Source: Labilithrix luteola (GTDB lineage: Bacteria > Myxococcota_A > Polyangia > Polyangiales > Polyangiaceae). Taken from it: a DNA stretch of 5,284 bases. The first letter of the stretch is position 1; each line of letters opens with the position of its first letter. The stretch is taken from positions 1-5,284 of the forward strand of contig JAMFST010000677.1 in the NCBI GenBank assembly GCA_026225435.1, written 5' to 3'. Of the stretch, positions 1-5,200 are shown piece after piece. The notes beneath the pieces are model-generated. The model searched no databases and was not told the DNA's origin. It saw only the letters and a list, made by a program, of their open reading frames with translations. Both the position numbers and the translations under genes were made by a program.

Positions 1-74
1 AGCAAGCGACGGATCGCCGCGAGCGAAGCAACCGCCCCCACCCCCGCCGCCACCTTCAGCGAACGCGAGAGCAA
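1..74 (-). CDS. Possible N-terminal edge of a minus-strand gene, cut by the window
   Basis: On the minus strand an open frame with coding-like composition runs off the left end. It can start at a TTG (74-72) or, more plausibly, at a GTG (53-51) directly preceded by GAAG. From the GTG it reads as a small hydrophobic stretch rich in Ala, Val and Gly followed by two arginines, which would suit the start of a membrane or exported protein. It would be the next gene in the same direction as the 64-residue gene upstream. Too little is present to identify it, and a chance open frame in GC-rich DNA is quite possible. Confidence 0.2.
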   Translation of the reverse strand, partial: MLSRSLKVAAGVGAVASLAAIRRL

Positions 75-99
75 CGCCGATGGGCTGAAGACAGCGGCC

Positions 100-294
100 T
101 CACGATCCCGAGCCCGGCTTCGGCGTGGGTCGCTCCTTGCCGGGCGCCGGCCAGAAGTGCGGGACCCGCGGTCGACCGCCCGGGTTGGTGTCGATGTCGT
201 CCTCGTCACGCGCGATCTGGAGCGGCTCCACCGGCGGCTTGCCAGCTTCGCGTGCGCTGTCTCGCTCCCGCTGCTCTTGGTTCGGGGTAGGCAT
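100..294 (-). CDS. Small hypothetical protein, 64 aa, Pro-rich and charged
   Basis: I do not recognise this protein. It starts at ATG (294-292), ends with TGA (102-100) and encodes 64 residues with about 80% G/C at third codon positions, which supports real coding. The N-terminal half is strongly charged (QEQRERDSAREAGK), followed by an acidic patch (ARDEDDIDTNPGG, about 28-40). The C-terminal half is proline-rich (RVPHFWPAPGKERPTPKPG) and contains the only aromatic residues. No signal peptide, membrane segment or cysteine is seen, so it is probably a cytoplasmic, largely disordered protein. The purine-rich GAGGG lies immediately against the start codon, closer than an ideal ribosome binding site. 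It sits 66 bp downstream of the OsmC-family gene in the same direction and may be read from the same transcript. Confidence 0.55.
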   Translation of the reverse strand: MPTPNQEQRERDSAREAGKPPVEPLQIARDEDDIDTNPGGRPRVPHFWPAPGKERPTPKPGSGS

Positions 295-360
295 CCCTCG
301 CCCGTTTGCAGCGCGTGTGCCGCGCGCGAACGTCGCGCAATCACGCGATCCACCTGCGCA

Positions 361-849
361 TCAGCCGGGGCGATTCCCCTCGCCGACGATGAGCGTGGGC
401 GCATGGTGCACGGGGAAGTTCACCGACCGGGCGATGAAGCAGCCCCGGTTGGCCTCGGTGTGGAGCGCCCGCGCTTCGTCGAGATCGGTCCCCGGCGCGA
501 CCGTGACTTGCGGCCGCAAGGTCACCTCCTGGAAGCGACCACCGGACCCCTCGGTGGTCATCCGCCCGTACGCTTGGTCCGCATACTCGATCACCTGGAT
601 GCGGTGCTTCGCGCAGAGCGCGAGGTAGCTCAGCATGTGGCAAGACGAGAGCGCAATGACCAGCAGATCCTCCGGGTTGTACACCGCCGGATCGCCGAGG
701 AACGTCGGGTCCGCGCTGCCGAGGAAGTCCGGCTTCCCGGCGATGGTCACCCGGTAGCCGCGGCCATAGCCGGCGTAGGTCGTGGTCCCGTCGCCGCGGT
801 TCCCCTCCCAGCGGAGCGACAGATCGTAGGTGTGATCGTGCGTCTTCAT
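361..849 (-). CDS. OsmC-family peroxide/thiol protein
   Basis: This 162-residue protein belongs to the OsmC/Ohr superfamily, cytoplasmic dimers that reduce organic hydroperoxides with a pair of cysteines. The OsmC helix is clear: NPEDLLVIALSSCHMLSYL at 58-76 carries the peroxidatic-type Cys70. The second conserved cysteine is Cys137 in NRGCFIARSV, the spacing expected for the family. Length is normal (usually 140-165). An extra Cys79 lies in the central helix. The SSCHM motif fits the broad OsmC-like branch rather than classical Ohr, so the natural substrate is uncertain and no symbol is given. The ATG at 849 is chosen because GGGAGGAAG stands at the ideal distance; the open frame extends upstream to 1059 only as overlap with the protease gene. 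It lies 26 bp downstream of the CPBP protease gene, probably in one operon. Confidence 0.9.
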   Translation of the reverse strand: MKTHDHTYDLSLRWEGNRGDGTTTYAGYGRGYRVTIAGKPDFLGSADPTFLGDPAVYNPEDLLVIALSSCHMLSYLALCAKHRIQVIEYADQAYGRMTTEGSGGRFQEVTLRPQVTVAPGTDLDEARALHTEANRGCFIARSVNFPVHHAPTLIVGEGNRPG

Positions 850-854
850 CCGTG

Positions 855-863
855 CTTCCTCCC
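855..863 (-). promoter_or_regulatory. Ribosome binding site of the OsmC-family gene
   Basis: On the minus strand the sequence GGGAGGAAG lies 8 nt (from the GGAGG core) before the ATG at 849. It is the best Shine-Dalgarno match in the window and decides the OsmC start against longer in-frame options. It sits in the 26-bp gap after the protease stop codon, so the downstream gene can be translated well from a shared transcript. Confidence 0.75.
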
Positions 864-875
864 AGGCCACCTCTA

Positions 876-1601
876 CTAGCGCACCAGGCCGCTCAGGACG
901 TCGACCGCCACGTGGCAGGCGATCCCCGGGACCAGGCTCTTCCGCCAGTAGGCGAGCGTCCCCAACCCCGTGGCGTAGCCGGCGAAGCGCAGCGCGGGCG
1001 CCACACCTTGATCGAGGTGGGCGATGCCGAAGAGGAGCGCCGAGAGAGCGATCCCCCACGCCGCACCGCGTGAGCTGCCCCCCAGGAACGCAGCGAGCTG
1101 CCGTCGCAGGTACCCGCGGTACACCACCTCCTCGCAGAACCCCGCGGTGAAGGCGAAGACCACCCAGGCGAGCCGCTCGCCGAGCGAGAACGGTGGGAGC
1201 GCTCGGGCCGCCGCGTCCGCGCCCGTGAGGTTGAACCCCGCCGCGGCCAGCTCGCTCAGCTCGATCATCGCGAAGCCGCCCAGCGCCAGGAGCGCATCGA
1301 CCGCGAGCCGCCGCCCGCCCCGGGGCATCTCCCCCAGCAACGACGGGAGCGCGTTGGCTCGCCGCCCGATGCGGCTCACGTAGAGGACGAGCCCCCAGTC
1401 GACGATCAGCACTGGCACGTAGAAGGTGACGAGCCGGTCGGTGAGGCGGTTCGCGCCCTCCGTCACAGCGGCCGTGGCAGTGTTGCCTCGCGCCAGGAGC
1501 GCTCCGGTGAGCGCAACCGCCACGATCAGCGAGACGAGCAGCGCCGTGTGCCAGCGCGGCGCGAGATTCTCCGCGTCTTTCTCCTCAGAGGGCGTCGGCA
1601 C
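876..1601 (-). CDS. CPBP-family (CAAX-type) intramembrane metalloprotease
   Basis: This 241-residue multi-pass membrane protein carries the three signature motifs of the CPBP/Abi family (related to Rce1 and bacteriocin-immunity proteases). Motif 1 is EEVVYRGYLRRQL at 157-169, with the glutamate pair E157/E158 and R162. Motif 2 is FGIAHLDQG at 191-199, with H195. Motif 3 is HVAVD at 230-234. These residues are expected to hold the catalytic metal and water, so the enzyme looks intact. Hydrophobic segments lie near 18-36, 58-75, 98-122, 143-156, 180-195 and 203-217. The substrate cannot be told; bacterial members serve in peptide maturation, immunity or signalling. The start is a GTG (1601) with only a distant weak AAAGAG upstream, so a slightly different start is possible. 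It leads the pair with the OsmC-family gene, 26 bp apart. Confidence 0.88.
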   Translation of the reverse strand: MPTPSEEKDAENLAPRWHTALLVSLIVAVALTGALLARGNTATAAVTEGANRLTDRLVTFYVPVLIVDWGLVLYVSRIGRRANALPSLLGEMPRGGRRLAVDALLALGGFAMIELSELAAAGFNLTGADAAARALPPFSLGERLAWVVFAFTAGFCEEVVYRGYLRRQLAAFLGGSSRGAAWGIALSALLFGIAHLDQGVAPALRFAGYATGLGTLAYWRKSLVPGIACHVAVDVLSGLVR

Positions 1602-1636
1602 GGGGGCTGGTCAGCTCTTTGCTTTGGGTACCTGCC

Positions 1637-1771
1637 ATGATGACCTTCCACGCGCTCGCCGCCACGTCCCCCGTTCTCGCCGCCGGTTGGGCCCTCCTGT
1701 ACATGCTCTTCGGAGGTGGGCTCGGAGGCGCCGCTCTCATCTTCGTCGTCCTCAAGATGATCGGCCGCTGA
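1637..1771 (+). CDS. Small hydrophobic membrane protein, 44 aa
   Basis: A short plus-strand frame begins with two ATG codons (1637 and 1640) and ends at TGA (1769-1771). Its codons are typical of the genome: about nine in ten end in G or C, dominated by CTC, GCC, GTC and ATC. The product is almost entirely hydrophobic from about residue 7 to 41, broken in the middle by a glycine cluster (FGGGLGGAAL, 25-34), and ends in KMIGR with positive charges. This fits one long or two short membrane helices with a glycine-zipper-like turn. I do not recognise a family. The gene is divergent from the CPBP protease (35 bp between starts) and convergent with the phosphoesterase (35 bp between ends). No strong ribosome binding site is seen, so start choice between the two ATGs is open. 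Confidence 0.65.
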   Translation: MMTFHALAATSPVLAAGWALLYMLFGGGLGGAALIFVVLKMIGR

Positions 1772-1806
1772 TCGCGCGCTCACATCGCTCACCTGGAGCT
1801 GCGGAC

Positions 1807-2442
1807 TCAGAAGCGCACGACCTCCGCCTGGAGGATCACGCCCTCATCGTGCCGTGTGTAGAACGCCACCGTGCGTTGGTTCACGTCGAGGATGGCGAAG
1901 CAGGGGTCGTGCTCGCGCAGCAGGGTGCCGGCGTTCACCACGGTGAGCTCCTCGAACGTGCGCACCATCCGCCGGTGGCTGTGGCCACAGACGACGATCG
2001 CGTCGCCATCCTGCGCGATGAGCTCCTGCAACGCGTAGTTCACGTCCACGTCGTATTCGGAGTCCCAGGGTCGCACGCTCGCCATGTCGTCCTCGCCGAG
2101 GCCGTGGCAGAGGACGATCGCCTGCCGCGTCGTCTGCAAGCGCAGCGTCGCCGGTAACGACGCCAGGTACGACTCGCTCCGCTCGGAGAGCGCCCCCACG
2201 GGCGTGGCGCCGGGTAGCTCGCGCATCTCGCCGCCGAGGTACCAGCGGTCGTGATTGCCGAGCACGGTGACCACCTCGTTCTCCTCGAGGAGCGCGCAGC
2301 ACGCGTTCGGATCGCCGGGGCCGTCCACCACGTTCCCCACCGAGACGACGAGGTCCACCCCCACCTCGGCGAAGTGCGCGAGCGCGTCGCGGAGCATCTC
2401 GTCCTCGGCGTGGAGATCGCCGAGCACTCCGATCCTGCTCAC
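1807..2442 (-). CDS. Calcineurin-like metallophosphoesterase with Asn at a metal-bridging position
   Basis: This 211-residue protein is a compact metallophosphoesterase of the YfcE/MJ0936-like type, which use two metal ions to cleave phosphodiesters or phosphomonoesters. Motifs in order (numbering from the GTG at 2442): GDLHAE with D9 and H11; VGNVVDGPGDPN, where the usual GD aspartate is N37; GNHDRW with N63 and H64; CHG with H113; and GHSH with H154 and H156. A final NAGTLLRE strand follows. All ligands except D-to-N at 37 are present, so activity may be lowered or changed. The GTG at 2442 is preferred because GAGAAG precedes it and the fold begins at once (SRIGVLGD); a GTG at 2463 would add seven residues without a ribosome binding site. 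It lies 46 bp downstream of the broken DUF4440 gene in the same direction. The substrate is unknown. Confidence 0.87.
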   Translation of the reverse strand: MSRIGVLGDLHAEDEMLRDALAHFAEVGVDLVVSVGNVVDGPGDPNACCALLEENEVVTVLGNHDRWYLGGEMRELPGATPVGALSERSESYLASLPATLRLQTTRQAIVLCHGLGEDDMASVRPWDSEYDVDVNYALQELIAQDGDAIVVCGHSHRRMVRTFEELTVVNAGTLLREHDPCFAILDVNQRTVAFYTRHDEGVILQAEVVRF

Positions 2443-2488
2443 TCGCTTCTCGCCGGCCGTCACGCCGCGGACGCTACTACATCCGCCC

Positions 2489-2771
2489 TCAAGGGGCGGC
2501 GATGTCCGAGTTCCAGGTGTCGACGATGCACTTCCACTCGCCGCTCGCCTGCTTCTTCCAGATCTCCACGTTCTTGCCGGTGTCCTTGATCGGCTTGCCG
2601 CTCGGGTCCTTCGCGCTGAAGGTGTACGCCGCGTAGCGCGCGGATCTTCGCCTCTTCACCCGCACGCGCCTCGGGCGACGCGGCGTGCAGGTTCCCCTCG
2701 GCCTGGCAGCCCATCAGGGAAGAGAGGACCACGAGACCGAGACCAGCGGACAGCGCGCGTACAGAGCTCAT
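2489..2771 (-). pseudogene. DUF4440 (SnoaL/NTF2-like) lipoprotein gene with internal deletion and frameshift
   Basis: The gene starts at ATG (2771-2769) with a lipoprotein signal peptide (lipobox LMGC, Cys22) and reads in frame to EEAKIRA near residue 45, which resembles the first helix of DUF4440 domains. Around 2636-2642 the homology jumps to another frame of the same strand. That frame reads RYAAYTFSAKDPSGKP, then IWKKQASGEWKCIVD and a final TWNSDIAAP ending at TGA (2491-2489), the typical last strands of the same family. Intact members have about 130-150 residues in this domain, so some 70 central codons seem to be missing and the join is out of frame. Without the frame change the first frame runs on with Arg-rich nonsense to a stop at 2460-2462, inside the phosphoesterase's possible 5' extension. 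The junction lies in a GCGCGCG tract. Intact relatives are small periplasmic proteins of unknown role. Confidence 0.75.
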
Positions 2772-2819
2772 GATGCGACCGCAACCGAGCCGCAGCGAGA
2801 AATGCTAGGCAGCTATGCC
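2772..2819. promoter_or_regulatory. Divergent intergenic region (48 bp)
   Basis: This short gap separates the minus-strand DUF4440 lipoprotein start (2771) from the plus-strand lipoprotein start (2820). Promoters for one or both genes should lie in or near it. I see no convincing -35/-10 pair. A weak AGGC (2807-2810) precedes the ATG at 2820 by 9 nt and is the only ribosome-binding-like sequence for the plus-strand gene. Confidence 0.3.
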
Positions 2820-4211
2820 ATGCGTTCGACCCGTCGGTGGTGCCTCGCCCAGTCCTCTGTCTTCTCGCTCGCGTCCGTCGCGGCTCTCGCGTCGAGCGCG
2901 CTCGTCGCGTGCGGTGGCAGCGAGCCGGCAAGCACCACCCCGGCGACGGCTCCGTCGTCAGCCGCCGCGCCCGCCGTCCCCGCAGGGACGCGCACTGCAT
3001 CTCCCGAGCTGCAAGCGCTCGCCCGCCCGTCGGCGACCGATAGCCTCGCGGTGTACGCCGATCTCGAGGGGGCGATGAAGCTCGATCTCGCCCGCGGTCT
3101 GCTCCCCCAGGTGCAGCAGATGGTCGGCAGCGAGGTCCCCGAGTGGAAGGACTGCGTCACCGGCCTGGTGAGCCACGCGCGCGAGCTGGTCGTCGGCGGT
3201 GACGGCAGCGACGACGGCGGCTCGCTGGTCACCGTGCGTCTCGCCGCGGGCACCGCCCACGACGCGCTCAAGACCTGCGCCGCCGCCGCCGGCTCTCCGC
3301 CCGCCATCACGCTCAACGGCGCGGACGAGGGGGTCGGCAACGATGACCGCGCCACCGTGCGCCGCGGAGACGTGCTCGTGATCGGCGATCCGACCGCCAT
3401 CAAGCGCCTGCTCGACGCCAAGCCCGCGCCGTGGCCCGCCGATCTCGCGCTCGCTCCCGACGTGTACCTCGCGGCCATCGGCCACGGCGAAGGGGTGACG
3501 GGGCGCGGCCAGCTCACCTTCACGGGGACGAAGCTGCTCGGCACCGCCGACATCACGCTCCCCGACGAGAACACCGCGCGCGGCGCCACACAGCACACCG
3601 CCGAGCTGCTCAAGGGGTGGAACGTCCCCGGCCTCGACGCGCCCACCTCGGCCATCGTCAAGCACGTGATCGACTCCGCCCGCGTCGAGCAGAAGGGCAA
3701 GACCATGTCCGTCACCGTCGATCTCGAGGAGAGCCCGGCCGACCAGGCGCGCGACATCGGCGGCCTCGCCTCGGCGGCCATCTTCGGCGTGCGCCAGTAC
3801 ATCACCGAGTCGAAGAAGGTGGAGGCCATCGCCGCCGTCCGCTTCATCGGCAAGGACTACGTGACGGTCTGGGAAGGCGATGCGCTCGACGGAAAGCCGA
3901 CCAAGAAGAAGCCGATGAAGCTGCACAGCTTCCCCGCCGTGCCGAAGGAGGTCCCGCGGGGGGTCGCCTATGCGTCCAAGCCGGCCGACTGGAAGGGCTG
4001 GGAGGAGCTGCGCTTCCAGATGGAGGAGCCGCAGCGTTACCAGTACGAGATCAAGGCGGCCAAGGATGGCAAGAGCGCCGACATCATCGCCCGCGGCGAT
4101 CTCGACGGCGACGGCAAGACCTCGGAGATCAAGCTCCACGTCCAGGTCGACCCCAAGACCCACGCGCTCGTGGTCCCGCCGCTCCCCACCGAGACCGACG
4201 GCAACGAGTGA
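2820..4211 (+). CDS. Exported lipoprotein with a C-terminal type IV pilin-like domain
   Basis: This 463-residue protein starts with a basic n-region (RSTRR), a hydrophobic segment and a lipobox ALVAC, so Cys31 should be lipidated. An Ala/Pro/Ser/Thr linker follows to about residue 65. Residues ~66-315 form a domain I cannot name; it has a cysteine pair (C112, C153) that could form a disulfide. From about 318 the sequence resembles myxobacterial type IV pilin bodies. AAIFGVRQYITESKKVEA looks like the end of helix alpha-1, followed by VPRGVAYASKPADWKGW (W391, W394), FQMEEPQRYQYEIK and a GDLDGDGKTSE loop (426-436). The prepilin cleavage site and hydrophobic half-helix are absent, so it is probably not assembled as a normal pilin. 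ATG 2820 is chosen because it gives a compact signal peptide; ATG 2802 is an in-frame alternative. It is transcribed away from the broken DUF4440 gene. Confidence 0.8.
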   Translation: MRSTRRWCLAQSSVFSLASVAALASSALVACGGSEPASTTPATAPSSAAAPAVPAGTRTASPELQALARPSATDSLAVYADLEGAMKLDLARGLLPQVQQMVGSEVPEWKDCVTGLVSHARELVVGGDGSDDGGSLVTVRLAAGTAHDALKTCAAAAGSPPAITLNGADEGVGNDDRATVRRGDVLVIGDPTAIKRLLDAKPAPWPADLALAPDVYLAAIGHGEGVTGRGQLTFTGTKLLGTADITLPDENTARGATQHTAELLKGWNVPGLDAPTSAIVKHVIDSARVEQKGKTMSVTVDLEESPADQARDIGGLASAAIFGVRQYITESKKVEAIAAVRFIGKDYVTVWEGDALDGKPTKKKPMKLHSFPAVPKEVPRGVAYASKPADWKGWEELRFQMEEPQRYQYEIKAAKDGKSADIIARGDLDGDGKTSEIKLHVQVDPKTHALVVPPLPTETDGNE

Positions 4212-4265
4212 GAGGGCGCCCAGAAACCGCGGATATGGCCGCAAGTCGTCGGTCGGGGGTCGTCA

Positions 4266-4281
4266 CCCTACAGAAGTAGGG
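4266..4281 (+). other. Perfect 6-bp hairpin, AGAA loop
   Basis: CCCTAC and GTAGGG pair perfectly around an AGAA loop. It lies 55 bp after the lipoprotein stop codon, where a terminator could be, but no T-tract follows, so an intrinsic terminator is not supported. It could also be part of a structured leader. Confidence 0.4.
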
Positions 4282-4311
4282 CTCCTCACCCACTCCCTAG
4301 CCTTGCAGCCA

Positions 4312-4375
4312 TCTCCACGGTTTCTGAGCACCCTCTCGGTGCTCTGGGGTCGGTAGCTGGAGCCAAGGGTGGAGA
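4312..4375 (+). promoter_or_regulatory. Nested inverted repeat, candidate structured 5' leader
   Basis: An outer 7-bp stem (TCTCCAC at 4312-4318 with GTGGAGA at 4369-4375) encloses an inner perfect 7-bp hairpin (GAGCACC at 4326-4332 with GGTGCTC at 4338-4344, loop CTCTC). The outer stem ends 20 bp before the GGAGAG ribosome binding site of the acuI remnant, and the space between is A-rich and likely unpaired. This arrangement fits a structured 5' UTR. No T-tract follows either stem, and I do not recognise it as a known riboswitch class. Confidence 0.4.
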
Positions 4376-4395
4376 CACACAAACATACATTTACT

Positions 4396-4407
4396 GGAGA
4401 GCCCATG
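4396..4407 (+). promoter_or_regulatory. Ribosome binding site and start codon left from the acuI-type gene
   Basis: GGAGAG is followed after a short spacer by ATG (4405-4407), a good translation start. The codons that follow (ATG TTG CG) would suit the family's usual short N-terminus before the first beta strand. However, the frame entered here is not the one that encodes the reductase from 4412 onward. The site therefore looks like the original start, disconnected by a deletion. Confidence 0.5.
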
Positions 4408-5200
4408 TTGCGTCGTCGAGGAGAGCAGCAGCGCCGCCTTCGAGAAGGGCGATCGCGTGCTGCTCGACGGCTGGGGCGTGGGCGAGACGCACTGGGGAGG
4501 GCTCGCGCAGAAGGCCAAGGTGAAGAGCGAGTGGCTCCAGCCGCTCCCCGCGGCCTTCACCGCGGCGCAGGCGATGGCGCTCGGCACCGCCGGCTGCACC
4601 GCGATGCTCTGCGTGATGGCGCTCGAGGCCCACGGCGTGACACCGGACAAGGGGGAGATCCTCGTGACCGGCGCCGGCGGTGGCGTCGGGGTCGCGCTGC
4701 AGTTGCTGAAGAAGCTCGGCTACCGCACCGTCGCCTCGACCGGCCGCGCGTCGGAGGCGGACTACCTGAGACGGATCGGCGCCGACACGATCCTCGATCG
4801 CGCCGAGCTCTCCGCCCCGGGCAAGCCGCTGGGCAAGGAGCGCTGGGCGGGCGCCATCGACAGCGTCGGCAGCCACACGCTGGCCAACGTGTGCGCGCAG
4901 ATCAAGTACGGCGGCGCCGTCGCGGCGTGCGGCCTCGCCCAGGGGCTCGACCTTCCCGCCAGCGTCGCGCCCTTCATCCTGCGCGGCGTCACGCTCTGCG
5001 CCATCGACAGCGTCCGCCGCCCGATGCCGGATCGCCTCATCGCGTGGGAGCGCCTCGCCGAGCTCATCGATCTGTCCACCCTGGACGCGATGAGCACCAC
5101 CCTCACCCTGCCCGAGGCGATCGGCGCCGCCAGCGACCTGCTCGCCGGCAAGATCCGCGGCCGCGTCGTGGTGAACATCGCCAGACAGCTGAGATCGTGA
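4405..5200 (+). pseudogene. acuI: AcuI/YhdH-type acryloyl-CoA reductase, N-terminus missing
   Basis: From 4412 to the TGA at 5198-5200 the frame encodes about 262 residues of a zinc-free MDR-superfamily quinone-oxidoreductase-like protein of the AcuI/YhdH type, which reduce acryloyl-CoA to propionyl-CoA with NADPH. Diagnostic stretches are GWGVGETHWGGLA (from 4469), LGTAGCTAMLCVMALE, the nucleotide-binding VTGAGGGVGVALQLL (near 4664-4708), ERWAGAIDSVG, YGGAVAACGLA and PFILRGVTL. Family members have about 325-330 residues. Here the homology starts abruptly at VVEESSSAAFEKGD, equivalent to about residue 69 of E. coli YhdH as I recall it. The GroES-like catalytic part, including the conserved SSLNYKD region, is therefore lost. 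An ATG with a ribosome binding site stands just upstream but in another frame. A GTG at 4457 could initiate a 247-residue remnant. The rest of the frame is undamaged, so the lesion is probably recent. Confidence 0.8.

Larger units (their letters stand above)
4212..4404 (+). other. Non-coding stretch between the lipoprotein gene and the acuI remnant
   Basis: No supported gene lies in these 193 bp. Composition differs from the flanking genes: it is less GC-rich, with an AC/AT-rich patch at 4374-4396. It contains a small perfect hairpin (4266-4281), a larger nested inverted repeat (4312-4375) and, at its end, a ribosome binding site before an ATG at 4405. It probably carries the terminator region of the upstream gene and the promoter/5' leader of the acuI-type gene. 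I see no transposase remnant and no tRNA fold. Confidence 0.6.

Noticed and set aside
324..338. 6-bp hairpin (GCGCGA/TCGCGC) as a terminator after the OsmC-family gene
   Set aside because: The stem is made of simple CpG runs with a 3-nt loop and no T-tract; easily formed by chance in this composition.
157..879. Long plus-strand open frame opposite the OsmC-family gene
   Set aside because: It is Arg/Val/Pro-rich without any domain and lies opposite a gene with clear motifs and a good ribosome binding site; a typical mirror frame in GC-rich DNA.
292..1601. Shared MPTP start of the 64-residue protein and the CPBP protease as a common leader
   Set aside because: Only four to five residues agree and the codons differ throughout; coincidence is the simplest explanation.
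1426..2157. Plus-strand frame spanning the protease start, the 44-residue gene and the phosphoesterase
   Set aside because: It crosses three better supported genes and has no recognisable domain or sensible start.
2958..4244. 428-codon minus-strand open frame opposite the lipoprotein gene
   Set aside because: The product is a monotonous Leu/Val/Asp/Gly/Arg mixture with no domain; the plus-strand frame has a signal peptide and structured motifs.
3431..4279. Long plus-strand frame in another phase within the lipoprotein gene
   Set aside because: Very Arg/His-rich reading with no family resemblance; out-of-phase shadow of the lipoprotein gene.
4212..4404. tRNA gene or insertion sequence remnant in the long non-coding gap
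   Set aside because: The CCCTA/TAGGG stem has a 6-nt loop and no surrounding cloverleaf arms; no terminal repeats, target duplication or transposase residues were found.
4405..4650. Reading on from ATG 4405 in its own frame as a new gene
   Set aside because: The frame gives an Arg-rich product typical of a shadow, while the overlapping frame encodes highly conserved reductase sequence.
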